A DNA stretch of 64,000 nt from Bin87 sp026710825. GTDB taxonomy: Bacteria; Chloroflexota; Dehalococcoidia; Lucifugimonadales; UBA3495. The notes beneath the pieces were generated by a model, which worked only from the letters and a program-made list of their open reading frames with translations, was not told the origin of the DNA and ran no database searches. Numbering within the stretch: the first letter of the stretch is position 1; each line of letters begins with the position of its first letter. Positions 9,307-17,844 of the stretch are shown piece by piece. The position numbers and the translations under genes were made by a program. The stretch covers positions 1,240,001 to 1,304,000 of the forward strand of contig OZ247427.1 in the NCBI GenBank assembly GCA_965232815.1, given 5' to 3'.

Positions 9307-9630
9307 ATGGTCAGGGTACAAGTCGAAATGTCCGAGGAAGACCGCGAAAGGTTCTCCGAGCAGGCCAAACGCGAGGGCAAGACGCTGGACGCCTGGCTGG
9401 TTTCGGTGGGACGGCAGAGCGTTGACGAGCCGGCGCCGGTGGACAAGGAGTCTCAACTCGAATCAACCAACGGAGAAACCAACGTCGGCGTCGGCCAATC
9501 CATCCTGGATATATTCGACGAACTTCACGGCTCAATGCCGGAGGGAGCGCTCGATGGACTGCCTGCCGACGGGTCGAGAAACTACAAGCACTATCTGTAT
9601 GGCTTTCCCAAAGTAGAGGATGAACGGTGA
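9307..9630 (+). CDS. Putative antitoxin partner of a PIN-domain toxin
   Basis: The 107-residue protein starting MVRVQVEMSEEDRERF has a short ribbon-helix-helix-like N-terminus, then a hydrophilic tail that ends in a TNF/PIN-binding-type segment (YKHYLYGFPK). The ATG at 9307 is preferred because AGGAG lies 9 nt upstream; an ATG at 9298 is also possible. Its stop overlaps the GTG start of the PIN-domain gene (GTGA). Position, size and overlap match a VapB-type antitoxin. The family is not recognised with certainty. Confidence 0.65.
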   Translation: MVRVQVEMSEEDRERFSEQAKREGKTLDAWLVSVGRQSVDEPAPVDKESQLESTNGETNVGVGQSILDIFDELHGSMPEGALDGLPADGSRNYKHYLYGFPKVEDER

Positions 9631-10067
9631 CGGAGGTAAGGGAAATTGACTCAACGGAGGTGTTTGCCGATACCGGCTACTGGATAGCCCTGCACAATCC
9701 CGGAGATGAATGGCACGGGAGCGCGCGAGACGCCGCAGTGTCCTTGGTGGACAGGCGAATAGTCACCAGTGACATGGTACTGGTTGAGTTCCTGAACTTT
9801 TGCAGCAGAGGCGGAGCAACCAGTCGACGGCAAGCCGCCGCTGCGGTGGAAAGACTTTGGAGCAACCCCAATGTCGAGGTTATTCCTCAAGTGCGCGGTC
9901 AACTGAATGCGGCGCTGTGGCGTTACTCCAACCGCCTCGACCAGCGGTGGAGCGTTACGGATTGCGCGAGTTTTCTGATTATGGAAGAACGGGGCATCAT
10001 GGAAGCGCTGGCCTATGACGTAGATTTTGTGCAGGCCGGTTTCCGAGCTCTGCTCCGCGAGGCCTGA
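9627..10067 (+). CDS. PIN-domain ribonuclease toxin (VapC-like)
   Basis: A 146-residue PIN-domain protein. The acidic site residues are visible: Asp in VFADTGYWIALHN, Glu in MVLVEFLNF, Asp in WSVTDCASFLIM and Asp in ALAYDVDF. It starts with GTG overlapping the upstream antitoxin stop, as expected of a translation-coupled toxin-antitoxin pair. Activity is predicted to be Mg-dependent RNA cleavage; the target is unknown. The catalytic set appears complete, so it may be active. Confidence 0.8.
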   Translation: MTEVREIDSTEVFADTGYWIALHNPGDEWHGSARDAAVSLVDRRIVTSDMVLVEFLNFCSRGGATSRRQAAAAVERLWSNPNVEVIPQVRGQLNAALWRYSNRLDQRWSVTDCASFLIMEERGIMEALAYDVDFVQAGFRALLREA

Positions 10068-10075
10068 CCACCACC

Positions 10076-10681
10076 ATGCCCACCTACCCCCACATTGAGC
10101 GGTACCATGCGGATCTGCAGCGGCTGGTGGAGTTTGGCGGCTCGGACAACGAGCAGAGCATCCGGCGGGCGTTTGCGGTGTGCCTGGACTCTTACTGCCG
10201 GGACCACCGGGACAAGCTGGCGCTGATCGATGAGCTGAGCGTCGGCGCTCCGTTGACTGAATCGGGGATACGGCCGGACGGGACGGTGAAGGACGCGCTG
10301 CGGATGGCGCGGGGGTACTGGGAGGCGAAGGACACGCACGACAACCTGGACGCCGAGATCCAGGCCAAGTTCAACCGGGGCTATCCGAGGGACAACATCG
10401 TTTTCGAGGACTCGGAGACGGCGGTGCTGTTCCAGAACGGCGCCGAGTCGATGCGGGTGGACATGTCGCGGCCGGGCGAGTTGCACCGGCTGATTTCGCG
10501 GTTCCTGGACCATGAGTTGCCGGAGATCGAGGAGTTCCGGCAGGCGCGGCAGCAGTTCAAGACGGACCTGCCGGCGGTGCTGGAAAACCTGCGGGAGACG
10601 GTGGCGGAGGCCGAGGCCAGCAATTCGGAGTATCGGGTTGCCGCCGACGGGTTCCTGGAGCTATGCCGGCGGAGCATCAGA
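10076..10681 (+). pseudogene. N-terminal remnant of a type ISP/IIG restriction-methylation enzyme
   Basis: The first roughly 200 codons (MPTYPHIERYHADLQRL ... FLELCRRSI) match the conserved N-terminal nuclease-side region of large (about 1000-1600 residue) single-polypeptide type ISP-like restriction enzymes. GYWEAKDTHDNLDAEI holds the E-x-K of a PD-(D/E)XK nuclease. The similarity stops abruptly after CRRSI at about 10681, and the frame runs only to 10768 in unrelated residues. The matching C-terminus reappears at 12014-12527. The helicase and methyltransferase core between them is gone, replaced by two minus-strand genes. Confidence 0.8.
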
Positions 10682-11468
10682 AAGATCGTCGCTGCTCTCG
10701 CAACATCCGTTCAAGCAACTCAGGCTGGGACCAAAATGCTATTTCCGAATGTCCATCCAGCAAATTGAAATGCTCCTCCCTCCAAACATCAACCCAGTCG
10801 TCGAACAACGATATGAACCTTGTCCGCCTCGGGTGTTCCTTTAGATGGTTGAGATCAACACAGGCCGCTAGAACGTGCTCTGCGATCCGGTTGGTATTTC
10901 CCCGAGACCCGGCGCTCAGCAAGAAAACCAGGGATGTCTGATTATCCGTCTGGGTCTCGAAGTCAATTGTCCATCTGCGGGTAGATCGACCGACTTTCGA
11001 CGACCGGCGCTCAAACGCAATCCGTTTTTCGCGGAGCCAATCTTCGACGTCGTCTGAGGTGGTCTGCAACGATTGGCTGCGCAGAGTAAACCACAGGTCA
11101 GACACTCGCACCGCCGCTTCGGCGACACGGAGAACCGATTCAGCAAGCCCATCAGATGCCACGGACCGCAGCACCAATTGCTCTTGAATCAGTTCGATGC
11201 GGAGAGTCTGGCACACGTCTTCCAGGAGCATTTGTTGTCGCCGTGATCGTTGACTACTCACTGACTGGAGGTCAAGCCAGCCGACGGAATCTCCGAAGTC
11301 CGTCACGGTGTACCCGCCGCCGCGCTCCAGAACAAACACATCCACGATGCCCCCGTCTGGATACATCATCGGGGTACGCACCCGTATCCCTTCAACCGGA
11401 GCGGGTGTACATTCAAAAAGGGCGGGCAACGCCTCAGAAATGGCCGTGCAAAGATCCGTCGAGGTCAT
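10677..11468 (-). CDS. DUF1828-domain protein
   Basis: A 263-residue protein with a DUF1828-like N-terminus (about residues 15-110: RVRTPMMYPDGGIVDVFVLE, then YTVTDFGDSVGWL) and a C-terminal half like the DUF1829 type. The function of these domains is unestablished; they occur in phage-related and mobile contexts. The start at 11468 was chosen because its ATG overlaps the upstream gene's stop (ATGA), though an in-frame ATG at 11480 exists. Its stop lies inside the truncated restriction gene, at the recombination joint. GC is visibly lower than in the flanking genes, consistent with acquisition. Confidence 0.65.
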   Translation of the reverse strand: MTSTDLCTAISEALPALFECTPAPVEGIRVRTPMMYPDGGIVDVFVLERGGGYTVTDFGDSVGWLDLQSVSSQRSRRQQMLLEDVCQTLRIELIQEQLVLRSVASDGLAESVLRVAEAAVRVSDLWFTLRSQSLQTTSDDVEDWLREKRIAFERRSSKVGRSTRRWTIDFETQTDNQTSLVFLLSAGSRGNTNRIAEHVLAACVDLNHLKEHPRRTRFISLFDDWVDVWREEHFNLLDGHSEIAFWSQPELLERMLREQRRSF

Positions 11469-11917
11469 AACGACATCCAAGATTGAAACTCAGGTGGACT
11501 CATCCTACCGGTGTGGGTTATACGGGCCTCCGCACAGAACTGCTCCCAAACCTCCACCGGTCGATCCCATGTCGCAGTAATGTCATCCGGAACGTATGCC
11601 CACTTATCGCGAAAACCAGGAACCCAATAATTTTTGTGTTTCTCGCCTACAGACTCGCCGTCAGGGTTTTTGTGTTGTGCTCCAAGATCCAAGCCGTATA
11701 TTCGGCCGGCCGACCGATGGACGATAGCGTAGGACAACTTGCCGGAGCTGAAGTTACACCAACCTTTTACAAAAACGGGATATCCTTGTTGGGAATCAAT
11801 ATCGATTCTAAATTCCCGTGCCGAACCGGTTGGTGGTCCCTCCCACCCAATATCTCCGGAGATGGTTTTTGTTCGATCATTGATGATGTTGTCGTATTCG
11901 CTTTGCAACAGGGTCAT
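11465..11917 (-). CDS. DUF6978-like protein
   Basis: A 150-residue protein starting MTLLQSEYDNIINDRTK. It resembles the DUF6978 family in its central region, FRIDIDSQQGYPVFVKGWCNF, followed by LSYAIVHRSAGRIYGLDLG and H-rich KHKNYW. No catalytic motif is obvious. The stop overlaps the DUF1828 ATG, so the two genes form a coupled pair. The region upstream (11918-12013) is AT-rich and may hold the promoter. The pair sits precisely between the two halves of a restriction gene and is lower in GC than its surroundings. Confidence 0.6.
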   Translation of the reverse strand: MTLLQSEYDNIINDRTKTISGDIGWEGPPTGSAREFRIDIDSQQGYPVFVKGWCNFSSGKLSYAIVHRSAGRIYGLDLGAQHKNPDGESVGEKHKNYWVPGFRDKWAYVPDDITATWDRPVEVWEQFCAEARITHTGRMSPPEFQSWMSL

Positions 11918-12013
11918 TATTGTTATCGTTCCGTTGGATTACAATGTCCTACCCGTCCGACGATTGTATCACCCACGAAAACACGGCAAATTAATGTCAC
12001 CGCCCTCGTGACC

Positions 12014-12527
12014 GCCCCGTAGCGCAGCGCTACGAGGTTGACCTGCGGCGGGAGTTTCCGCGGGTTTTTTCCAGGATGATTTTGAGTGGTGGGCCGGCAA
12101 GGGTCGGGAGTTGTTGGATCTGCACATCGGGTTTGAGTCAGTGGAGCCGTGGGGGTTGGAGCGGGTTGAGGCGGGTGCGGGGTCGGGCGCGTCGGCAGGC
12201 TCAGGACGAGCGGCAAGGGTGATTTTGCGTGCGGACCGGGATGTTGGGGTGATACGTCTGGATGGTGAGACGTCGCTGCGCGGGGTGCCGGCGGAGGCGT
12301 GGGAGTACCGGCTGGGGAGCAGGTCGGCGCTGGAGTGGGTGCTGGACCAGTACAAGGAGAAGAAGCCGAGGGATCCGACGATTCGGGAGCGGTTTAACAC
12401 GTACCGGTTCGCGGAGCACAAGGAGCGGGTGGTGGAGTTGCTGGACCGGGTGTGCGCGGTGAGCGTGGCGACGGTGGGGATCGTTGGGGAGTTGGAGGAG
12501 CGGTCGGGGGTGGAGCGGTCGGGGTAG
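12014..12527 (+). pseudogene. C-terminal remnant of the type ISP restriction-methylation enzyme (with 1-nt frameshift)
   Basis: Reads YEVDLRREFPRVF, then in the next frame FQDDFEWWAGKGRELLDLHIG, EAWEYRLGSRSALEWVLDQY and PRDPTIRERFNTYRF, ending at 12527. These are the standard C-terminal target-recognition/specificity motifs of the same family as the 10076-10681 fragment. The frame changes within a T-run at about 12065-12070 (six T; seven would restore it). It has no start signal of its own and is separated from its N-terminal half by the DUF6978-DUF1828 pair. It is non-functional as a restriction enzyme. Confidence 0.8.
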
Positions 12528-12590
12528 GGGTGGGTTCAGGATGAGCGGATGATAAACTGGCAGCAGCCAGCAGAACCGAGAGGGATAACG

Positions 12591-13067
12591 ATGACCACCG
12601 AAACCACATCCACGCCGAAGACGGCAGGCGAGTTGACGCTGGCGGAGTTGTTGACGCTGCTCCGGGAAACCGTCACCGAATCCCTGGCCGAGATAGTGGG
12701 CTACCCGGATGAGGAGCAGGAGCCGTACCAGGGCGCAACGGCGGATAATGACAAAGACCCGGAGACCGGGGCGGGGGAATCCAAACCCGCCTATCCCGCG
12801 ACAAGTTCGCGTATTCAGATCGTGACCGATGAGGCCGCCCTGTCGGCAAGACTGGCGCGGAAAGTGGGCGACATGACGGTAGCCGACTTTCGGTTCTGGA
12901 TCCACCAGATCGTCGGGGAAGTGGGGGAAGACCTGATCGGCGACCCGGACGAGGGACTGGAGTTCACGGAGGAATTCGCAGCATCGATTCTCGAGGCGTC
13001 AGCGGAGGTAGCGGCCGGGAACACCATACCCGCGGAGGAAGTGTACCGCCGTCTGGGATTGGACTAG
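12591..13067 (+). CDS. Putative antitoxin of a RelE-type pair
   Basis: The 158-residue acidic protein begins MTTETTSTPKTAGELTLAELL. The ATG at 12591 has a GAGAGGG site upstream; the frame is open from 12549. No DNA-binding motif can be named. The C-terminal part (DEGLEFTEEFAASILEASAEVAAG ... EEVYRRLGLD) resembles the tail of Phd/RHH antitoxins that contact RelE-like toxins. A RelE-like frame overlaps or directly follows its stop, which supports an antitoxin role. Confidence 0.5.
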   Translation: MTTETTSTPKTAGELTLAELLTLLRETVTESLAEIVGYPDEEQEPYQGATADNDKDPETGAGESKPAYPATSSRIQIVTDEAALSARLARKVGDMTVADFRFWIHQIVGEVGEDLIGDPDEGLEFTEEFAASILEASAEVAAGNTIPAEEVYRRLGLD

Positions 13068-13330
13068 CGCCGTACTCACTAGAATTTGAGGAACGCGCCA
13101 TTAGAGATTTGACCCGGTTAGACGCGCAGGTATCCCGTAGGATACGAAACAGGCTTGACGATCTGGCATCTCAAGCCGAGACGGTTTCGCACAGAGCACT
13201 GACGGGGCCGTTGCGGGGCCTGTTCCGATTGCGGGCAGGCGACTATCGCGTCATATATGAACTCGACCGGGGAAGGCGGTTGATTATGGTTCTCCGAGTG
13301 GAGCACCGCAGCGAAGCGTATCGTAGGTAG
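13058..13330 (+). CDS. RelE/ParE-family toxin
   Basis: The C-terminal three quarters (RNRLDDLASQAE ... LRGLFRLRAGDYRVIYELD ... VLRVEHRSEAYRR) is a clear RelE/ParE fold with the typical GxYRVIYE and VxxVxHRxxxY signatures. Family-like sequence (LEFEERAIRDLTRL) extends upstream of the first common start codon (TTG 13109) to about 13058, where only ATT is available. The true start is therefore uncertain. The upstream overlap with the 12591 gene would couple translation. It is predicted to be an mRNA interferase or gyrase inhibitor. Confidence 0.7.
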   Translation: MGLAPYSLEFEERAIRDLTRLDAQVSRRIRNRLDDLASQAETVSHRALTGPLRGLFRLRAGDYRVIYELDRGRRLIMVLRVEHRSEAYRR

Positions 13331-13420
13331 CGGACAGGGCAAGCTCCGAGCCCCAACATCCACCCACCAATCCCGGTACAATGGGCGCATCTGACGCGAT
13401 GATTTTTGAGGTGCGCTTTT

Positions 13421-15325
13421 ATGGTTCAGCAGGGACAGATTGACCATCTTCTGCAGGAGGCCGGCGAGATTCCGCCGCCACCCCACGTTTCCGGCCAGGC
13501 AACCATGTCCGACTACGACGGGGTGTATGCGTGGTCGGTGGAGGACCCCGAGGGGTTCTGGGCCGAGGCGGCCGATGAGCTGCACTGGTTCCGCAAGTGG
13601 GACGACGTTTTCCAGTGGGAGTATCCGAACTTCCGGTGGTTCGTGGGCGGGCAGACCAACATCGCCTACAACGCGCTGGACCGGCACCTGACGACCGAGC
13701 GGCGCAACAAGGCCGCGCTGATCTGGCTGGGCGAGGACGGCACCGAGCAGGTGTACACCTACGCGCGCCTGGCGCAGCAGGTGAACCGGTTCGCCAACGG
13801 GTTGAAGTCGCTGGGCGTGGGCAAGGGCGACCGAGTGGTGATCTACATGCCGCTGACGCCGGAGGGGGCGATCAGCATGCTGGCGTGCGCGCGCATCGGG
13901 GCGATTCACAGCGTGGTGTACGCCGGTTTCAGCGTGGGGTCGCTGCGGGACCGCATCCAGGACGCCGAGGCGAAGGCGCTGATCACCGGCGACGTTGGGT
14001 ACCGCAGGGGGAACAAGGTTGACCTGAAGGGAATCGCCGACGAGGCGGCGGAGGGCTGCGACAGCCTGACCAGCGTGATCGTGTTCCGGCGCGAGTTGGC
14101 ACGCGAGGACCTGCGCGACGGCGAGGTGGACTTCGACGAGTTGATGGACAACAGCAGCATCGACTGTCCCGCCGAGGTGATGGACGCGGAGGACCCGCTG
14201 TACATCCTGTACACGAGCGGCACGACGGGCCGGCCCAAGGGCGTGGTGCACGTCCACGGCGGGTACATGGTGGGGACGCACTACCACTTCAAGAACTTCT
14301 GGGACGTGAAGGACAACGACGTGTTCTGGTGCATGTCCGACATCGGCTGGGTCGTGGGCCACAGCTACATCGTGTACGCGCCGCTGGTGGCGGGAGCGAC
14401 GACGGTGTTCCGCGAAGGCGCGCCGGACTTCCCCCACAACGCGGTGTTCTACGAGGTGATCGAGAAGTACGGCGTCAACGTAATATTCACGGCGCCGACG
14501 GCGGTGCGGATGCTGATGCGCTACGGCGAGGAGCCGGCCAGCCGGTACAACCTGCGGTCGCTGCGGTTCCTGACCTGCGCCGGCGAGCCGCTGAATCCGG
14601 AGGCACTGCGGTGGGCCTACGAGCACATCTGCGGCAGCGGCGAGTGGGCGCACATGGTGGACAACTGGTGGCAGACCGAGACGGGTGGCCCATGCCTTGG
14701 CACCACCGCCACCATGACGACGCGGCCCGGACGGGTCGGCAAGCCGCTGCCGGGCGCGGTGATGGACATCGTGGACCGGGAGGGCCAGCCCATCGAGGAG
14801 CCGGACAAGGGCGGATTCCTGGTGATCCGGCGGCCGTTCCCGCACTTCTCGCGCACGGTGTGGGGCGACCACCAGCGATATGCCGACACCTGGGAGCAGA
14901 TTCCGGGCGTGTACTCCTCGGGCGACGTGGCGCTGCGGGACGCGGACGGCTACTACATGGTGGTGGGCCGGGCCGACGACGTGCTGAACGTGGCGGGGCA
15001 CCGCATCGGGTCGGCCGAGGTGGAGTCCGCGCTGGTGTCGCATCCGGAGGTCGCGGAGGCCGCGGTGATCGGCAAGCCGGATGAGCTGCGCGGCGAGACC
15101 ATCAAGGGGTTTGTGACGCTGCGGATGGGCAGCGAAGGCTCCGACCGCATGATCAACGACCTGCAGCTCCACGTGCGGCGGGAGTTGGGTCCGATTGCGG
15201 TGCCGTCGGAGATTGAGTTCACGCCGACGCTGCCGAAGACGCGGTCGGGCAAGATCATGCGGCGGCTGCTGAAGGCGCAGGAGCTGGGGCTGGACCCGGG
15301 GGACATAACGACGCTGGAGGATTAG
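13421..15325 (+). CDS. acs: Acetyl-CoA synthetase (AMP-forming)
   Basis: Activates acetate to acetyl-CoA via acetyl-AMP. The 634-residue product is full length for Acs. Visible motifs are LYTSGTTGRPKG (P-loop-like A3), NWWQTETGG (A5), YSSGDVALRDADGYY (A7), VGRADDVLNVAGHRIG (hinge A8) and TRSGKIMRR, whose Lys is the usual acetylation-controlled catalytic Lys. Start ATG 13421 follows a GAGGTG site. It sits alone between toxin-antitoxin genes, so it is probably monocistronic. Confidence 0.93.
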   Translation: MVQQGQIDHLLQEAGEIPPPPHVSGQATMSDYDGVYAWSVEDPEGFWAEAADELHWFRKWDDVFQWEYPNFRWFVGGQTNIAYNALDRHLTTERRNKAALIWLGEDGTEQVYTYARLAQQVNRFANGLKSLGVGKGDRVVIYMPLTPEGAISMLACARIGAIHSVVYAGFSVGSLRDRIQDAEAKALITGDVGYRRGNKVDLKGIADEAAEGCDSLTSVIVFRRELAREDLRDGEVDFDELMDNSSIDCPAEVMDAEDPLYILYTSGTTGRPKGVVHVHGGYMVGTHYHFKNFWDVKDNDVFWCMSDIGWVVGHSYIVYAPLVAGATTVFREGAPDFPHNAVFYEVIEKYGVNVIFTAPTAVRMLMRYGEEPASRYNLRSLRFLTCAGEPLNPEALRWAYEHICGSGEWAHMVDNWWQTETGGPCLGTTATMTTRPGRVGKPLPGAVMDIVDREGQPIEEPDKGGFLVIRRPFPHFSRTVWGDHQRYADTWEQIPGVYSSGDVALRDADGYYMVVGRADDVLNVAGHRIGSAEVESALVSHPEVAEAAVIGKPDELRGETIKGFVTLRMGSEGSDRMINDLQLHVRRELGPIAVPSEIEFTPTLPKTRSGKIMRRLLKAQELGLDPGDITTLED

Positions 15326-15377
15326 GGGTAAGAGATCAACACCAACGGGTGCGCTTTACGATTGCACTTTTCGTTAG

Positions 15378-15584
15378 ATGAACGGCAGGGAGTTTGTGAG
15401 GCGCGCCCGGCGTTATGCCAGACGCAACGGGTTGGAATGGCGGTTTGAGCCTTCGCGTGGCAAAGGTAGTCACGGCAGGTTTTGGATTGAGGAACGCTAT
15501 ACTACTGTTCAGCATGGCGAGATTTCGCGGCCGATGCTGTTCGCGATGCTGCGGCAAATAGGCATCAACAACCGGGAGTTCTGA
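15378..15584 (+). CDS. hicA: HicA-family mRNA interferase toxin
   Basis: A 68-residue dsRBD-like HicA protein. It has the characteristic GKGSHGRFW segment containing the catalytic His, the preceding basic region and the C-terminal ISRPMLFAMLRQIGI. It shares one nucleotide with the downstream HicB-like start. The toxin-first order is typical of hicAB. The catalytic His is retained, so it is probably active when unbound. Confidence 0.8.
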   Translation: MNGREFVRRARRYARRNGLEWRFEPSRGKGSHGRFWIEERYTTVQHGEISRPMLFAMLRQIGINNREF

Positions 15585-16021
15585 TGATGAAGTATCTCTA
15601 TCCTTGCGACATCAAGGGCACTGAGGAAAATGGGGAAGGCTTCGTCGTTACTTTTCCAGACATAAATGAGGCCATTACGGGCGGTTTCACCTTCCGGGAT
15701 TCCCTCATCCTGGCCGAAGACTGCCTGGTGGTTGCACTGGAAGGCTACATTGTTTCGGAACGAGAGTTGCCCATCCCCAGCCCCTACCAGAAGGGGCAGG
15801 AACTGCTGACAGTGCAGCCCGTCATCGCCGCCCAGCTCGACCTGTACACCGCCATGCGCGAGCAGAGCATAGGCCTGCCGGAGCTGGCGGAGCGGTTGGG
15901 GATCGGTGAGGCGGATGCGGCCAAGCTGGTGAGCTTGGACTACTGCACGCCGATCGGGAAGGTGGTCGAGGCTTTGCGCGCCGTAGGCTGTGCTCCAGCG
16001 GTCGCTGAGCAGGTTGCCTGA
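15584..16021 (+). CDS. hicB: HicB-family antitoxin
   Basis: A 145-residue protein with the HicB partial RNase-H-like domain (MMKYLYPCDI ... GFVVTFPDINEAITGG, then LAEDCLVVALEGYI) and a C-terminal helix-turn-helix-like region (LPELAERLGIGEADAAKLV) that probably binds its own promoter. It starts at the last base of hicA; an alternative ATG lies one codon later. Together with hicA it forms a complete type II pair. Confidence 0.85.
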   Translation: MMKYLYPCDIKGTEENGEGFVVTFPDINEAITGGFTFRDSLILAEDCLVVALEGYIVSERELPIPSPYQKGQELLTVQPVIAAQLDLYTAMREQSIGLPELAERLGIGEADAAKLVSLDYCTPIGKVVEALRAVGCAPAVAEQVA

Positions 16022-16044
16022 TAAAGCAGGGAGTAGATGACAAC

Positions 16045-17022
16045 ATGCCGTTGGACGACCTCGTCAGCGTGATTGAGACGTTGCAGCAGCGGATCGCGAC
16101 GCACCGACAATCGCTGCAACAGAACGAAATCCGAACGCGCACGGCGTTGATCGACCCGTTGCTGACCGCGCTGGGATGGGATGTGTCAGACCCGGCGTTG
16201 GTTACGCCGGAGTACAGCGTCAGCGGTGGTTGGGCAGACTATGCCCTACGGGGCATTGGCAACCAACCTGCCGCCATCATAGAAGCCAAGAGGCTCGGTT
16301 CCATCGTCGAGAACCACCTCAGTCAGATGGTGAATTACTGCATTCAAGAAGGGATCGCATATGCAGGCGTAACCGACGGCAGTCATTGGCAGTTGTACCG
16401 CACGTTCGAACCGGTGCCGATGGCAGACAAGATCGTTCTCGACGTGAACCTGGGCGCCATGCCCGCGTATGAGTGCGCGCTGAAATCGTTGATTCTGTGG
16501 CACCCCAACTTGTCGTCTGGCAGGGCGATCCCAGCGGAGGAACCTATCTTCATCAATGCAAACGATATTTCCCTGCCCACAAGAATAGGCGCTGAGTCAA
16601 ATCCTGAAGAGACCCCGCTGATAGCGGCAAGGGATGAACTGAGTGCTGGGTGGGTTGCCATTTCTGATTTCGTCCAAGAGCGGGGTACAGATCCTCCACG
16701 CAGAATCCGTTTTCCGGGCGGCGGAGAATATAGAGTTCAATATTGGCGCAGTCTTGTGGTGACAACCGCGGAATGGTTGTGGGAAAAGGAATTGCTCACG
16801 GAGAGAAATGTGCCAGTACCATCAAGCAACCGTCGGCACGTGGTAAATACTGCTCCCAAACATCCGTCTGGAAGTGATTTCGTGGCACCTCAATTTGTCT
16901 CCGGCACACCGTTGGTCGTCGAAGGGAACATCAGCGGTGAAATGGCGGTCCAAAGAGTGAGGATTCTCCTGAATCACTGCGGCATCGACCCCGCTACCGT
17001 ACAATTGCAAGTGGAGCAATAA
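16045..17022 (+). CDS. HsdR-N-like nuclease-domain protein (solitary)
   Basis: A 325-residue protein whose first 150 residues match the N-terminal nuclease domain of type I restriction R subunits: RTALIDPLLTALGWDV, then GGWADYALRG (Asp) and PAAIIEAKRLG (E-x-K), which together form a PD-(D/E)XK site. The C-terminal half is unrecognised and lacks the helicase motors of HsdR. It lies 23 bp after hicB. Such solitary HsdR-N proteins are common in defence islands; the role is unknown and could be defensive or degenerate. Confidence 0.7.
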   Translation: MPLDDLVSVIETLQQRIATHRQSLQQNEIRTRTALIDPLLTALGWDVSDPALVTPEYSVSGGWADYALRGIGNQPAAIIEAKRLGSIVENHLSQMVNYCIQEGIAYAGVTDGSHWQLYRTFEPVPMADKIVLDVNLGAMPAYECALKSLILWHPNLSSGRAIPAEEPIFINANDISLPTRIGAESNPEETPLIAARDELSAGWVAISDFVQERGTDPPRRIRFPGGGEYRVQYWRSLVVTTAEWLWEKELLTERNVPVPSSNRRHVVNTAPKHPSGSDFVAPQFVSGTPLVVEGNISGEMAVQRVRILLNHCGIDPATVQLQVEQ

Positions 17023-17053
17023 TCGGCAGGCCGCAACTCTGCCGGAGAACGAC

Positions 17054-17353
17054 ATGGCTACCGCACTGAAACCGGAGATGGAGGCGCGCATCGCCGACCT
17101 GGCGAATCGGCTGGGCTTTGACGGCCCGGATGCGGCGGAGCGGGTGCTCGCGATGGCCCTGGACGACTTGGACGCTAAAACGCCAACGCCGCGCCGCAAG
17201 ATCACGCCCGAGGAAATTGAGGCGGAGTACATGGCATTGAGCGCGGCAGGCCGCCGCTGGCGCGAGGAACATCCCGACGAATATGACGAAACTTATCCGC
17301 CGTCCCTTGCCTGGCAGGACGAACTTTATGATGAGCGCGGCCTGCCGAAATGA
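17054..17353 (+). CDS. VapB-like antitoxin
   Basis: A 99-residue protein with an N-terminal ribbon-helix-helix-like segment (LKPEMEARIADLANRLG) and an acidic C-terminal tail. Its stop overlaps the downstream PIN gene start (ATGATG), the standard arrangement of VapBC pairs. The partner toxin is frameshifted, so this may be an orphan antitoxin. Confidence 0.6.
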   Translation: MATALKPEMEARIADLANRLGFDGPDAAERVLAMALDDLDAKTPTPRRKITPEEIEAEYMALSAAGRRWREEHPDEYDETYPPSLAWQDELYDERGLPK

Positions 17354-17738
17354 TGGCAGCTGATACGTCAGCGATAATGGCAATCCTGATGGACGAAGAC
17401 GAAGGCCCGGCATTTTACGCCGCCATGTGGAACGACGGCGAGGTACTCGTATCTACCGCCACTGCCGTTGAGTTGATGATTGTCGCCATGGGAAACAGGA
17501 ACCCATTTATCAAGCCGCCGTCCGGTTCCTGGAACGCCCCTTTATCCGTTTGGTCCCGTTTGACGTGGAACAACTATGGTTGGCGACCGCCGCGCACCGT
17601 CGTTATGGCAAAGGAAGAGACCGGGCCGGCCTCAACTTCGGCGATACTTTCGCCTACACGCTGGCTTCCGCGCGCGGTCTGCCGTTGTTGTACAAAGGCG
17701 GCGATTTCGCCCGTACCGACATCACAGCAGCGGTATAG
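17350..17738 (+). pseudogene. VapC-like PIN toxin with a 1-nt frameshift
   Basis: The first frame reads MMAADTSAIMAILMDED ... VELMIVAMGNR (PIN Asp and Glu). Homology then continues one frame over from about 17497: EPIYQAAVRFLERPFIRL, then LNFGDTFAYTLASA (catalytic Asp) to a stop at 17736-17738. Adding one G in the AGGAA run near 17495-17499 would restore one about 130-residue toxin. Either the toxin is inactivated or there is an assembly error. In the unshifted frame translation would run to 17799 without PIN similarity. Confidence 0.75.
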
Positions 17739-17794
17739 CGCACCGCACCCCGCTATTACAGAAGCGATAGTAAAGCTCAAACAAACCCCCGTGC

Positions 17795-17800
17795 TATAAT
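17795..17800 (+). promoter_or_regulatory. Extended -10 element upstream of the nitrilase gene
   Basis: TGCTATAAT has a perfect -10 hexamer with the TG extension, 45 nt upstream of the ATG at 17845. No good -35 is visible at the correct distance. Confidence 0.4.
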
Positions 17801-17844
17801 CCGGCCGTTCGCTCCCCGATGCACTTCCTGAGTAGGTTCGAGCC

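Noticed and set aside
13118..15172. 684-codon minus-strand open frame across acs
   Set aside because: It mirrors the high-GC acs gene; the translation is His/Arg/Val-rich with no family likeness.
17350..17738. Programmed frameshift in the VapC gene
   Set aside because: No slippery heptamer or stimulating structure was seen; a simple indel is more likely.
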